Assembly (NCBI RefSeq): GCF_028769735.1
Contig: NC_088170.1
Location: forward strand, 50,687,585-50,751,584
DNA: 64,000 nt
Direction of reading: 5' to 3'
DNA from: Zonotrichia leucophrys gambelii
Taxonomy: Eukaryota > Chordata > Aves > Passeriformes > Passerellidae
Shown here one piece after another: positions 12,601 to 27,600 of this stretch. Positions within the stretch are counted from its first letter, which is position 1. Each line of letters starts with the position of its first letter. The notes under the pieces are model-generated. The model did not search any database. It saw only the letters and a program-made list of their open reading frames with translations, and was not told the DNA's origin. The position numbers and the translations under genes were made by a program.

Positions 12601-15600
12601 TATTTTCGAAGCACAATTAAACAGCCACAAGGCCAAATACAGAACTCCATCTGGTGGCTTGACTAAGGAATCTCTTAACTATTTTAAATTCTTGGTTTGC
12701 AGCTCTTAACAAGGAAAAACCTGAAGTGTTTTGTTTTGAAGGTTATTTTTTGGTTTTAATTTCATTTTCTTTTTTAAATAAAAGCTGTCTTGAAGTTGCA
12801 AGTGTTTGAGGAGGTGGAGTTGTTTGTTAAAACAATATACAAAAGAACATGAGCTTTAGCATACAAACAAAGGTATTAGTTCAGAGAGTGAACAAGAAAA
12901 ACTTAATCTGGTCCTTTGGAAAAAAAATCACTATGTGGAAGAAAAACTCTGTGAACAGAAGGTTTGACTGAACCACTATTTTCAAACAAAGTTTGCTACA
13001 GCCAATATACTTCTTCCCACATCATGTCTGTGCATTGTAGCATTGCATTTCAGATGTAATAGAGTAAAACTTCAGGAACAGAAAATGCAAAATTACTTTT
13101 GCAATGTGAGTATGAGAAACTTTATAATTGCCACTTCTTAATGATCCCCCTTCTTCTCATGAAACCTTACGAACCTATTCTGAGCTGAGGGAATCTTCAA
13201 GAAGTCATTTAAGCTCCTGGAACAAGTGGTCTATTCCTGAGTCACCATGCCTTGGTGAAATCCAAGTGAACACATACAGATAATGCACATTTGCAAGAGC
13301 ACTTGCAAGGGCAGCTCTCCAGGGCGAAGGCTTCCTCCTTCTACAGAAGCCTACACTGCTAGCGTGACTCCAGAATGGATTACAAAAACACATCCTGTAG
13401 CTTGCACATCCACCCTACATCTTACAGCAACCCTGAGCACATCTACTTGTTCCAAACCTGTAGTTTGTGTCACTTTATCCTTCACAGACATATGGCTGTC
13501 AAGACAGGAAAGTTGTTTATGGGCTCCCTGGAAAATGACCAAGACAAGACCTGTAGGAAGCCTGAGCTGCCTTTAAAGCACTAACCACACTCCCAAGGCA
13601 CCTTGCAGCTGGCAAAAAGCATGCTGTGCTTCACTGGCTGTCCTGTGCTCCTAAGGACACTGTAGGCACATTATGTCTTCTGTTCTTGGCCTGAGCCAAG
13701 ATCACTACTTCTGAATAAAAGATATTTCTCTATTAACTGCTGGATCAATGCCAAAAATTCATGAACTACTGAACATACCAGATGGTAAAATTTTTGTTAC
13801 AACCCACTTGGGCTGAATTTAACAAATCAGTTATAAACAGCCCAGGGCTAAAAGAGAGTTTATTCAAATATGAAAACAACTTAGAGAAAGATTTCTAGTT
13901 TTCCCAATGTCAGCTTACAATTTTTCTTTCCCTCAATTTGTATTTTCACATCACCACCTTGGGGTCTCAGCTCACACTTACAGAACAGAACATCAAGGTG
14001 AGTTGTTTCAGAAAGGTATTAACTTTTGCGCACTAGAGAAATAAGAATGGTTTAATAGCATAATTACTTCAAAATATAAATATGGCAGTGGTGTCTCCAG
14101 TGGCTTTCAGACATAGCAGTAGCTTCCTGCCTCCCCCCAAGTAACATAAACAAGCCTGAATTTAAGATTAATTTGAATATTTACCAGATTTTCTCTGCCG
14201 TCGTCCAAGTAAATCTGTTACTGTTTTGCGGAATAGTTTAGCTTCTTCTTCATTAGCAAAATTAAGACCAACTTGACATGTCTGAAAAACATTAATATTT
14301 CCCCCCCCCAAGACCAAGAAAATGTTTTAAAGGCTTTCTTAAATATTGTCTTACACCTTTCTAAAGGTATAACAAGAAAAAAATCACTGCAAATTAGGAA
14401 CCAAGTCTTAGTGAAACATGGTATCTTAGGAACCTATGTCTACTAATCAAGTTTCTAAAGATCACAGCCAAAAGATATAAGCAACATCTTGTAGCTTCAA
14501 ATCAAAGAGAGGAAGGAAAAGGAAAATTTGTGCTTTAAGAATATATGATATGTCATAAATATAATCTGCAAGTCAAAATGCAATTTCATTAAAGAAATTT
14601 GAAAATAAAGAACCACATTTTATGCTTCTGTACTATATACTAAATTTTCTAGTTGAGATATCACAAAAATTACTTTAATAAATAAGCTTTTACAAAGAAT
14701 TCATAGAATTAATTAATAATCTCAGTTACACTAAAAGAAAATACTGTTCAAACTAAAGGCATTTTAAAATACATATTCAAAGACATTGAGACTCACATCT
14801 CCAGCAAAGGTATGAAAATATCCTCTAGGACTATTATATACAAAGTTATTGTACAGCTCCTGCTCCCACAATAATTTCCCATCCTGAAAAGAAGAAAACA
14901 AATAAAAAAGACTATAAAACTTCAGATGAAATTGCAGAGTTTAATTCCTTTACAACAGAACCTATTAAGAGTTGGACACAGCACAGCATTAAACATCTGC
15001 CTTGCTATTATACTAACCCAATGGATAAGCTCAATCAAAACCAAAGTACACCAGAGCTTGTGGAAGAGCTGTGAAGGCCTAGTACATTGGGTCACTGTGT
15101 TCTGTGCAAATTTCTGTGTGCTTCCAAAAAACTTCTTTCAAGTTCTATAATCCTGCCACAGTGATACTCAGAGCAGTAACAGTGACCAGTTACAAGAATA
15201 CAGTGACAAAACAGCAACTGCAATAAAGGAGACTTCCAGTCTCCTGTTCTTATCTCAGGCTTGACTTGAAAACAGTTAACTAAAGAGAACAAAAATCTCA
15301 CCTTTTTAAAAAGTCTCATGTCTTTAAATGACATTATAGTTCAGCACCCAAGGAAGAGGTTTCTGACAAAGTCTTAACAATCAAGTGACCAAATCAAAGT
15401 CAAATGCAAGTGCCAACTGGCAATACTGAGCAAATCTGAGAGACTTCAAGCACTGAACCCTGACAGATAAGGAGCTGCTTCCTGGCTGCAGAGATAATGG
15501 GAAGCTTTCCAAAGTCTCAGCAGAGTCAGTAGGACTTAGGTTTCTCAGTATCATTTTTGTTACAAAAACACATCTTGAACACTTTGTCTCTCAGTTCCCA

Positions 15601-18600
15601 CTCTCTTGATCAGAATATTATAATAGGACAAAGCTCTTCAGTATGATTCTACTTTTTGTGGAGGGGGAATGAAAGAAAAAACCACCCACCCCACCTCCCA
15701 GAAAGTCAGAACACACAACTTGTTTATCTTGCAGTTTTCACACGCACCACACTGACCAAAAAGATTGTTTCCACCCATACATCAGACAGCATCTATTTCT
15801 TTAAACCATCCAAAGTAGTGACACCCACTAGAATTTTGATAGCTGTCCATATCAGTGACACTATACTCATTTCCACTAATCAGATCTGTAGAGGGCAGCT
15901 TCTGAGAGCTGTAAGAATAGTTGATATTTATTTCATCCGTTAAAGATGACAAATGAAATTGCTTAAATTTAGAGTACCTGAAAAAGTTGTAATTACCTAT
16001 GGATAACAACTGCAATTGCACAGCTTAAAGCACAACCACTTGAAAATTTCTATGAATGCATAGCTACAACTTAACTCATGGAATTCAAAATGGAGAATGA
16101 ATACAACCAAACTTAAAGGGTCTGAAAAAGAAAAAGGGTGCTTACCTTAATGTCAAATATTCTGATAAAATACGACCTCTGTGGATTGTCCTTTACAAGG
16201 CAAGCTACACCACAGCACTTCTTTGACCACATGGCATTGCGATCTGCTGCGTATATCTGAACGACTGCTGAAGACATCGTCTAAAAACAAAAGGTAGCTA
16301 TTACTTTTAAGGAAAAAAAAAATCATAAATTCTATAACTGAACCTTTCCCAAAGCATCTCTTAGATTTGTTTCTTGTTCTAGGCAGCAACTTTGCTGATT
16401 TCCCAGGTAGTTAATCCCATAAGATTCAAATGACCCCAAATCACTCCTGTGCTTTAGATTTTCACTTCTATGCAACATTTAGACACCTTAAGAACCCAAA
16501 TGAACTTACCATTCTTTTTCATGAAAAATAGCAAATAAATTTTGCCTCTAAGAAGCAGATCAATAACTATGGTGGTCACACAAAGTAGCCCTACTGTGCA
16601 AGGAAATGTCTGTTTAATACTTCAAACTGAATACAAACACAATACTCAAGATGAAACTGTAAATTGCACAGTTCCTGGACACACTCCTGGGTACTGGAAT
16701 GCAACTGGAAGACATTGTTTAATTGTTTAAGTGGTCTCTGGCACAATTTTAACCTATGCCAACTGGTGAACTCCAAAAATTCCTGGGCACAGTTTGAGAA
16801 TTCACATGAGCTAGGCTCATTCCCAGCTGGCAACCAGAAATTGCCTGGTTTTCAAACCGAGAGATTTTAATAAGAGACGAAGATTATTCCAAACCAGATT
16901 GCTTTGGTCACTAGAACATTCCTGAGCATATTTTCTAGTATATATGTGCTTTACCTTAAGAGTTCCCATAAGGAAAGGAAAATGGAAGCCCTCAAAGAAT
17001 ATTTAACAGGCAAGTCATAGGGACAAAGTTTAAATGATCTGTAATAGGCCAAAGCAGAGCCCATCTAGCCTAGGATCCATGCTCCAGCAGCACCAGCTGC
17101 CAGAGGAAGGTAAGAATACCAGAATATTCCATTACAACTATGGAAGCATATCCCCAGGAACTGCCAGGCTGCAGCTCAAAGTTCCACAGGCCAGCAGCAC
17201 ATACTGCATTGTTCCCTTGCGAATTTGTCTATTTGCTCTTCAGACCCATGTAAAATTCTGAGCATAACAACACTGTATAGGACTGTGTTTCACAGTTTTT
17301 TTATGTGTTGTGTGAACAATTAGCTCCTTTTATCTAGACTTTTGCCACCTGCTAGTTTCAGTTGATCGTCCCTCCTTGCTCTTACACGAAGAGATGGTGT
17401 TGATGGCTTCACAGTTGTTCCTTTATGCTGCACATCCTTTTATAGATATTTGCCACACTTCTTTGGCCTCTACACTCTCTTTAGCAAGCAACACTAGTTT
17501 TATGTCACTCTTGTACCAAGAAAAAAAAATCATATTACACATTACCCTTGTCACTTTTACATGGATATTAACTAGTCCTACTATGTTCTTCTTTGCATAG
17601 AGATGAGACTTGTGCTGTATGAACCCAGTTTGTTAGCCCTTTGAACATAGGGTCACAATAGTAGTTTTCTGCTTTGTTCTCTGCTTATTTCACTATCAGT
17701 CAAAAAGCTGCATTTCCTTCATTACTATGAAATATTAAGCAGACGTTATTTTAGATTTGTTATAGTTCCAAGACCTTTCTGGATGACTTATACCTAATCT
17801 AAGTAATGGACTCTGTATAAGGTTTTCCCCACCTGCTCCACAAGGATTACTCTGCCTTCATCAACACTGACTACTTGCTGAAACAGTAGACATCTAGAAT
17901 GCAGGCATGCTTTCTAACATTATAAGATTATCTACTAAATGTCATTGTCACCATGGTCATACTGTTCTAATGGCTTAAAACTCCAAAAGAAAGTTTCATT
18001 GGATTTTTTTAAATCAAAACCCCTTCAGTTTTGTTAAAACAGAGTCAACATAATATAGTCAGACTGACGGCTACACCTTTGGGAAGCTATATAACCCCTG
18101 CCCAAGCACTGTGATGCTAACTTTCACAAACCAAGATATATTTCTGATTCTTTTTGCAGCCACCTCACCAGAAGTTATCAGACTGACTACTAATCTTGCT
18201 GGTAACCCACAGAAGAAGTTAAAGCAGGTTTGTCTGATGAAAAGAGTGCTTTGTAGTCGCTTCCTCAAATGCTCTACAACTAAGTGTAAAACTTCTCTCC
18301 CTATAATCTGCAGAGTAATACGAGTCATTTAACCATAACTGCACTTATCTGACAAGTAAAAAGGGACTTAAGCATTACACATACTACCACAACAAAACAA
18401 TTATATCTGCAACTTAATGTCATCTAAGAGGTGTCATTTTCCCCTCTAAGTTGCAAACAGACAATGATCTAATTTTGGACACAGCCAGACAGATTTTGCT
18501 CAAAATCTTTGCTTCTTTAACAGCCTCTCCCACTCATTTCCCCAATACTGGCTACTTAAATGAATAACCTTATAGACACAAGATAACACACCGGAGCAAA

Positions 18601-21600
18601 ATGGGCCATTCTACAGTTCACATTTAAGCACAGCAACTATTTCTCCACCCGTGCAAGAAACCTTCTCAATACTCCAAGACAAGTCCAACAGAACCTCTAC
18701 CCAACAGGACTTCTCACAGAAATGGGTGGTCTTGGTAGGAATTCTACAACTTAAATTCAGGGCACAGGAGACAGTGACCTATGTCAAGACATGGCTCCTA
18801 TACATTGCTGATGATCACATCTAACAGCAAAAGCACCAACTGGAGTATCTGGGTAAACCAGTAACTGTCGTAACTCGACAACTGCTTATAAAACCTTGAA
18901 CCAACGCCCACCTCATGAGTACAAAGAATAATATTACACAGAGTGTGTCCTCATTCTGCATAATCATAATATAGTTAATATATACTTGGTTACCCTGTGA
19001 GTAGAGCTTGATTTAGAAGATAAAAAACAATTTCACTGAATCTAAAGTAGGTTTTGTTTTGAGGTCTACCAAGTTTACAGTTCAATTGCATTTTAACTTG
19101 CTCATTAGCTTTGTACAAATTCCTAATGTTGACAATCGCAATGAGGCCTTTGCATATTAGAATATAAAGCTACAAATTCTGCTGTCACACCACTCAGATA
19201 TTTTTTTTTTTAAAAGGGTGATAAAGGAAAAAAATACAAAGTATATTTTGGGGGGCAGGGGGAGGAGGACAAGCAAATCCAACTCCTTTTACTTCATCCC
19301 CTGTTCATTTTCATTATGTACAGCACTGGTGCCAAGCTTTCTGCTATTCAGCTTCTGGAACAAAGGTGGTAAAAGTAATGATCCACTGCATTTGGAAATT
19401 TACACAGACTCACGGTGAAATTTAAAACTTGAGAAAATAAAACTACGTTTACTGTTATTCAATATGAGTGCTAGCCACATAAATTCAATTTAAAAAGTTC
19501 AAATGTAATCACATAATTGCAGAATCTGAGCACATTTACACAAATATATTTGAATATTCTACTGCATTTACTGAGTATTTACTGTCTATTTTGAAGACCA
19601 TCAATGTAGCTAATCATTTCAGTTTCTCACAGCATTCTTGAAGAGAACCTTGCATCTAAAAGGACACATTCTTTTATACATAAGTATTTATTCAGAGTAG
19701 GTCAGACCACTGATTCAACATAATGATTGTATTTATTTCTGGCATGTAGTAGGTTACTTTGTTACTACTGTATTTTCAGGAGAAGGATTTTGAAGTTGTC
19801 ACTACTGCTTTTTTAAGAGAGTTGGTGAAGGCCTTGTCCTTTTTGTACAGCTGTATGTCTAGAAAGGGTGCATAGGGGAAAGAAATAGTAGTCCACCAAA
19901 AACTGCTGGGCCATGGAGGTGAAAACCAACCTGGCTCAGCTCCCTCTATTTTTTCCACAGTCAACCTCCAGCTGGAGGACATAGCATTGATTCCAGGAAC
20001 CTGTCACACCCTTCAAGCTGATGAGCTGTGAAGCAGCAAGTCTGTGCTGTCAGCTGTACACTGGCTGTCTCGCCGGAAGAGCTGGTCCTACCCTCAAACC
20101 CATACTGCAGGATATGTGGTATCAACAAAAGGCTCACAAAAACACCTTCTGCCTGCAGAACAGCCACAGCCAGTCACCACACGCCTGCTGAATGTGACCA
20201 CAACAGCCACTGACAGTTCCCCACTGGGCAGCAGAGAGATGTGTACTGTGATCAGCCTCTGGTGTGAACATTTGCTGCAGTGGCCTGTCACGTTAATGAC
20301 TTGCTGTAACTCAAGTGTTTCTCAAAAAACAGTGAAGCAAGTCAACCCAGACGGTGGCACAGCTCATTACAAAAAAGAATCATTACAATGCATGGCTTAT
20401 GGCTGACAGACATGTAAACACAGTGGGCCAAAAGTCACAACAAAGAGTGGCAGCAAGATTAAAGCTTCAAGATATTCAGCCACCTCAGTACACAGCAGAA
20501 CAGAAAGCAAGACCCATTTGAATGTTTTTCCCCAGTGTTTACCTACAGCTGACAACAGGTTGTGGTGCAAAGATCAAAGGCTCCTAAAATGACTTTGGTT
20601 GGACGTGACCTCTGCAAGTATTGCAGGCCAAGCTCCTGCTCACAGAAAGGGTAATTAAAAGCCTATAGAGTCTATTTGCTCAGGGTTCTGTCCAGTTAGG
20701 TTGAAGGGCTACAAAATCACTTCTGCACTTAATAATTCCCATTTTGGTGCTTGTAGAAATGCATCTAGGTTTCATGCATTTCTCTAATGGTTCAGGATTG
20801 TTACATGCTAAATGTTGACAGTACTACTGAAAACACACTAGCACTAACTTTCAACCTTTTCCTAATTTTAAGAGTGATGGGTTTTTCCCCATAAAGAGGC
20901 AGAACCATGTATACACACATGACAGGCTTGCTTTTCTCAAGTTATCCTTCCCAGTCCCTGAAAGTGTTTTACAAATAAAACCAGGAAAAAAAAATTAAGA
21001 AAAAAGAAGAGAGTATTTTGTCCTGTAATGCAAAAATGCAAGTAGTAGCAGTTGTTTTCAAGCAGAGTAACCTCTTGAAAAAACCTATGCCTATACAATG
21101 GCTGTAGCTTCTTCACCAAGTCAGTCTGAGGATTTTCAGCTCAATTAGCTAATTCTACATTTCTGTGGGAAAAAAGCAAGCTATGGTGAATAGCTGTGTG
21201 CAATGCAAACCCTGTCAGACAGAAATCATATTTCTCTTCTCTTTTCTATACAGCAGGTATCTGGAAACATTGTCCAAACAATACTAGAACTGGTGAAAAG
21301 ATACGCATGGTAGGTATTTTTAAGACATGCTATGGTTGAAATCTTATAGCTAAGCCAACATGTTGCAGCCTGACCAGGTGATGCTGGGGGCTCCTGGGTG
21401 ACACATTTCTTCTTTGACACAAGCCCAGGAAGACAGCCTGCAGTCTGCTTCTAGAGTGACTGCTCCAGATTGAAGAGCTTTTGCTATTCTCCGACACCGC
21501 AACAGCTGTAACAGTTTTCCTCAGAGAGCAGGGCTCAGGAACACAGGCATGCTATCAAGTACCATTTCACTGCAGAAATGCTTAGTAAGGCCTAACTTTA

Positions 21601-24600
21601 ATCTTGACCACAAGAACATCAGGAAGCTTCAGTACCAAAGCAATCTCTAATAGCCTGGCATTAGCTGAGTCAGGAAAGAACACACAGAAACAATATCATT
21701 AAGACTTGTGAATGAGAAAGACAAGAACCAGAAGTGAACCGTGTTCTATGGAGAATTGACCTTCATTCAAAGAAAATGAGACAGTTAGATAGAATTCAGT
21801 GGCTGACATTTTTTTCTCCAGATGACAAATATTCTGAAGGAAAAAACAACCAGAATACAGCACTGACTAATCAAGCAGAGACAGCACTTAAAATCTTAGG
21901 TGTTCTTCTAAAATAAGCTTAGGTTTTAGCAATTACACTTTTAAATGTTGGTACTTAAAATTAATTCATGTAATTCAATGCAAATGCAATTGTAATTAGA
22001 CAGTGAAAATAACTCCCTGTTGTTTTGCAATTGCCTTCAGTGTCATAAACACATGGAGCTTCCAAAAATATTTCTGTAGTGCTCAATACAGCTATGCATT
22101 TTATCTCATCACCCAATACAAAACATAAAACCTGCTGTAGGGACAAGGCACCAGAACTTCCACCCCTTTCTCAAGGGAAGATTTCGGTGCCCTACACAAA
22201 CAAGCTCCACTTGCTCTTTCTGGCAGTTTAATTTTCCTTCTGCACAGTGGTTCTGTTTCAAGAAACAAAAATGTAGCTTTTTTTCTTGGCATTGAGGAGT
22301 CTCCTGTCATGTGGGAACAGCATGCTATGTTCCCTTCCTGCTAGGAAGGGCTGATAACCCACTTCTAGGGGGAACGTTCTCTCCACCATGCACTCCTACA
22401 GAAGGCATGCACTGCAATCTTTCCCAACAGCAATTTTAAACAGATTGACTAAGCCTGCCACTATTGAAATGACCCCTAAGTAATTAAGCCACATAAAAAA
22501 CATGCAAGTATGCTTCCTTAACAATTGCAACATTTCAAGTAGCAGAGGCATTTGCTAGAGTAGACAAAAAGACTTCCTAGCACTTTCACAAAACTTAGAA
22601 GAGTTTAATTAGGTTCAGAACCTTGCAATATTTATAAGCCCTGAAGAGTAGGTAAGCCAACCTTCTTAAGCCTGGGTGTCTAGTATGATGGTAGAGGAGC
22701 AATTCAGGCCTAAAAGTGAGAAATATGAACACAAATTAACATCACCACCAACTTTTAAAAAGCTCAGGAAGTATTCACAAGTGTCAACTTGTAATTGCTT
22801 TTCAGTTACAGATGGGAAAGGACTGAGATGGGAAGAACCTGGAGAGAGAAAGGACTGGTGATGCTGAAGGCAGACTACTCTTGCTTACTGCTGGCACCTT
22901 TACTGAAGGACTGCAAGGATTAGGGCTCCAGACATTAGAATAAGTACAATAGATGCAGCTGTCTTTTTAGGCTTTTCCCCTCTAAAAACAGTGATCAGGC
23001 AGTGTATGGTTACTGCATCTTGTACAGGAAGTGTGATGATACTACCCTGAGAGCATGCACACACACGCGTGCTAAAAATATTCTTCAAGGACTCCACAAT
23101 ATTTTTACTACAAAATTAGATTTCTGTCAGTCAGATTTTGCAACTCTAACTGGTTTATAATTTGTTTTCACACCATGTTGCCTACAGAATCTTCACAACT
23201 AAATCTAAATGTGACAGCATTCCCACACTGGGGATTTGACTACTACTTTATTCTTAATTTGGACAAACTGTGATTACTTCAATTTTTAAAGCTATTACAG
23301 CTTCTGAAGATATATTTAGCAAATTCTTAAGACTCTCCACCTTAAAGACAATTGTGTGTTGCAAAAACCGAGTTTCAGATGTTACCGACATGATTTTAAA
23401 CTAGTTTCCCACAGAAACGAGACACACAGAACTTCACAAGTTTGCTGGCAGATTTCAGTAAGTTAAGAAACTACAAGCAATCTCCTCATTTTTATGCCCT
23501 TTACAGGATATTATTTTCTAAAGACCAACTGATTGCTCCAAAGACAGGAACACTAAACTAAAGCAAGACTTCACATTATTTGACAGAACTGAAAAAAGAA
23601 AGCCTTTTGTAAATATCCAATCACACGAGTAAAACTATTTTGAGCAAATCAAGAAATTACTCAGCTGAAAACACTGAGGCCTTACCAGTTCTACTGCTTG
23701 TGAAATTATTTGCTACAATTACCAAGTGTTCAATTTTAAAACTTTTAATTTAATTTTCATCATTTAACACATTTCATTTAATTAATTTCCCATGATTAGC
23801 CACTGATTTAAAAATGCTGTGCATAGAGACACCAAGAAAATAGTAATTTTTTTCCCAAAAGTTAGGCTATTAGAAATAAAGCTATTGTGTAAGAAATACT
23901 GCTTTTTCTTACTTAAAGGCAGAAGGAAGAAAGAAATCTTTTCAGAAACAACAAAGCCACTTCAGCTATTTCCTCTCATTTCTGAAACATGAGAAGACAA
24001 CTCCACATATTGCATAGTGTTATGTGGAAACATTTAAGGAATTAAGAGACCAAAAATTTAACACTTAAAAACAGATTCCCTGTCTTGCCTGTGCCCTGTT
24101 AACCAGACAAGTGAGCTGCAATATCCTCACTGAAGATATTTTATTGATGTGAAGAAGGCACCAGTGATCATTAAGTGATGTTACAACAAAAAAGGGATGA
24201 AACAAGGGACTGCTGTTTGACAATCTAAGCCATAAAAATGCTTGTGTGAACTTAAGTCTGCTGTTGTCCAGTAAAGAGATCCTTCACTCCTAATGCTCAG
24301 CCAGTTCCAGACATCTCACATTTTAATAAGTGTCTTCAGATAAAAATTCATTTGCCTTTCCAGTACCTCCCACAACCCCCCAGTTCAGTTAGAACTGGCC
24401 AACTCCTTTTCAAAACATTGCTCAATGGTGGATCACAGAAAACCAACAATTAAGGTGTGGGCAAACAGCACAGCATATAAAGCCTAATCAACAGCGCACG
24501 ATTAAGACATTCTTTTACCAGACACAGCATGAAGTTATTTTTAAATCCTACTACCTCCATTCAGGACAGCACATGGAAGACTTCAGCCTTCCTGAGATAT

Positions 24601-27600
24601 GACATAACCATAACCACAAGCATGCTGCAGATTATAACATTCCAAGCTATCTCAGTCTAGCAGATCATTTACCAGCTGACATACACAACCTGGGGTTTCC
24701 ACTGATGAGCAAAGTGAACACTGTCACTTCCTGTTTACCTGCACAGCATCACTCACTGAGCTGCTGAAACCTTGGCTGGCCACACAACAGCACCCACAGC
24801 AAAACAGTTACCCGTGTTCTGGAGCTGAAGTTGTTCATGTAGATATAGATTATGTGTTGCATACAGGCTTTCCACAAATTTGTCACTGTCTACTGCCATG
24901 GAACAGAAATTCTCACTAAAGATGACAGTTTGTGTTGCAGTTCCACTGCCTCTCCAGTCTCCCAAGAAACTCAGATTCAAAGTGTGTAAGACTGTTCTTG
25001 AAAAGCTCAGGGAATTTTTAGATGAAATGCTGAAGTCTACCTTTCAATTTTGATCCACCTTAAATTGATCAAAACTCCCAAGACTAGGATGAATCTTACA
25101 TAACCATGTAAGAGATTGTACAGATGCACAGATTAACCAGTTCTCAAAACTATGTTCCATGATCATACACAGAAATCGCAGAGTCAAGTCAAGAATCAAA
25201 AGTTTCATGCAACACACAGGATAAAATGTTGAGTTCTCCTCTGTTTTGTCTGGTTCCACTGCCCATCTAGCTGTAAGAAAACCCAGCCTCTTGCCCTCAA
25301 CATTCCCTTCTCTTCCACAGCAACTCATTGCCTTCATGCACTAAGGTCTTCCTCCTTCAGCCCTCAACCATTCCATTCTCTGCACAGTAATATTTTTGTA
25401 GATAATACATACTAGTTGCATATTAAATGCAGATTCTTAGAGGCAAATCCTCAGACCCACTTTGAAGATATGAGAGTGCTTTGAGAAGAAACATCAGAAT
25501 TCAGGCCCAATTTTTTAAAGTTAGATCCATGCAGTTCCTTATCAACCCACACAGTGATATAGGTATCATGAAGTTTACAAGTAAAAATCTGCAGAACAAC
25601 AGTAAATTGAGTAAGGAAAGGATATGAAGCACAAACCTCAGGATTTAATGAATTATCCCAGCTCTGAAACACTCATTAATGAGCCCTGAAAATGCTATTC
25701 AGTATCTACTTGGTACTCCCAGGCCCAGATTTTAAAAAATCAGTATTTGCTTTGCAGACATTTAGGTGAACTTCATTGATGATCTCTACACTTGAAGACA
25801 GAAAATAACATAGAATTTTGACTTTTGATACTTAGGGAAGACTGAAATAAAGCAGCTTCATTTATTTTAAAAGAACTCTTATAAAAGAGTACATTAATTA
25901 CATGCCAACATGAAACAAAGAACTCCCTTCAAAATATTAGGAAATATGAGAAAAGGCTATTAAAAGTAAAACCTCTTTGAATAATAGCCAGCAGTTGGTC
26001 TTACAATTGTGTATACAACTTGTGTCCTGTTCTGTAAAGCAGACTCAATCCACTTACATAAAGGTACTTAGAGATGCAACCCCCCTCGCACTTTCACCAT
26101 GCCACAATTCAACATGTATTAATTCCTCCTTGAGCAGTTCACATTTAAACAGAATAGTTATGGCAATTCAATTCAGATACAAGAAAATATAACTACATGT
26201 AAGATTTAAAAAAAATATATATATACCAGCAACTGACTTTGCTATGAATAGTTATTCCCAGTGACAAGTCTTAAAAAGTTGCTATACTATGGGGGGGAAA
26301 AAAAGCATGAGGATGTGTTAGTTCTATGATCCCTTGCCATATTCAAAGTTTACTGCAGGATAAAACATTAGACACCACTGAATGCCCAGGAGACTGCTGG
26401 TTTTTATTTTGTTCTAGCAATAAGAAGTTGCATGCTAATGTTTGTTTGTCCCCCATGCCTCAGTTTCCTCATGTGTAACATGTAAAGGAGACACTGACCT
26501 TTATCACTGTAAAGTGCTTGGAGAACTACTGATGAAGAAGTATTATGCTGTCACAGACAAATTACTTTTGGAGAGTGTGAGATATGTGCCAATAGCTGCT
26601 AATTGCTGCTAATAGCAAAGGTTAAGACAGGTTAATTTCCACATCTGTTTTAGGTAAGGAAATGGAGATATTCTTTCACCGTGGGGGGGATGCCCCTTGA
26701 GTCTAGTGACATTTATTACAGCTAACAGTTTCAATTATCACTGCCCAAAGGGGCTCCTTCTTTGCAGATACCAGCACTACTTCTACCAACATGCTGTGGA
26801 GGCCAAAAGCCACTTAAATTCACCTGTCTGTAAACAAACTTTAGTTTGGAAGCAGTGCCACAGAATGGTGGTCTTAGATGGCTGAATTTACATAGATCTC
26901 AGGGTTACAATTTAAATCCCCTATTTCTATTCTAGACCAACCATGGCTGCAAATTCTTTGTAACAAAATTAGTAATGCTTTTGTAAAACACCATCACACT
27001 TATTTCACAGTACATTTAACTTGTGATTCTTAAGATGGAAGAGTAAAGAGCACAATGCATATGACTCAAAACTTCCCATGTACCTGGAATGTCTCAGTGG
27101 TCTATTCCATGAAAACCCCTGAGCAATAATAATCCATGAAATCTCAGTATGTAGGCATTGAAAAAAAATATAAAACAATGCCCCAAAAAATAAAGTTGTT
27201 TTGAAAACCAGGCACTCTAGCCTAGTTCTGACACAGCCCTTCAATAAGGGCAATCTCACCATCCCCATGTATCTAGATCAATTTACAAAGGATTCAGACT
27301 ACACAGAAAAATGCTAGGGAGAGTTTGCTTTAGCTTCTGGCATTGCTACTTGGTCCCCTAAACTCCCCTAGGAGCTGAGAACTCCACTGTGGCGTGGCCT
27401 CTGCAGGTAAATATTTATGTTTATACTCTCACACCAGGCATTACAAACCTTCAATTTCTACTACTAAAGAAAAGTCCCCACCAAAAAAATTTGCGTTTTT
27501 GTTACACTCTCTCTCTTGACAGTCTAAATGAGTAGTACAAAGGTAATTTACTGTAGTTTATTGAAGGGAGAAAACACGCTTAAGGAAAGAATTGCTGAGT

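Noticed and set aside
20044..20406. 120-codon plus-strand frame in intron 1
   Set aside because: It lies in a GC-richer patch with several overlapping frames on both strands and no recognisable protein features.
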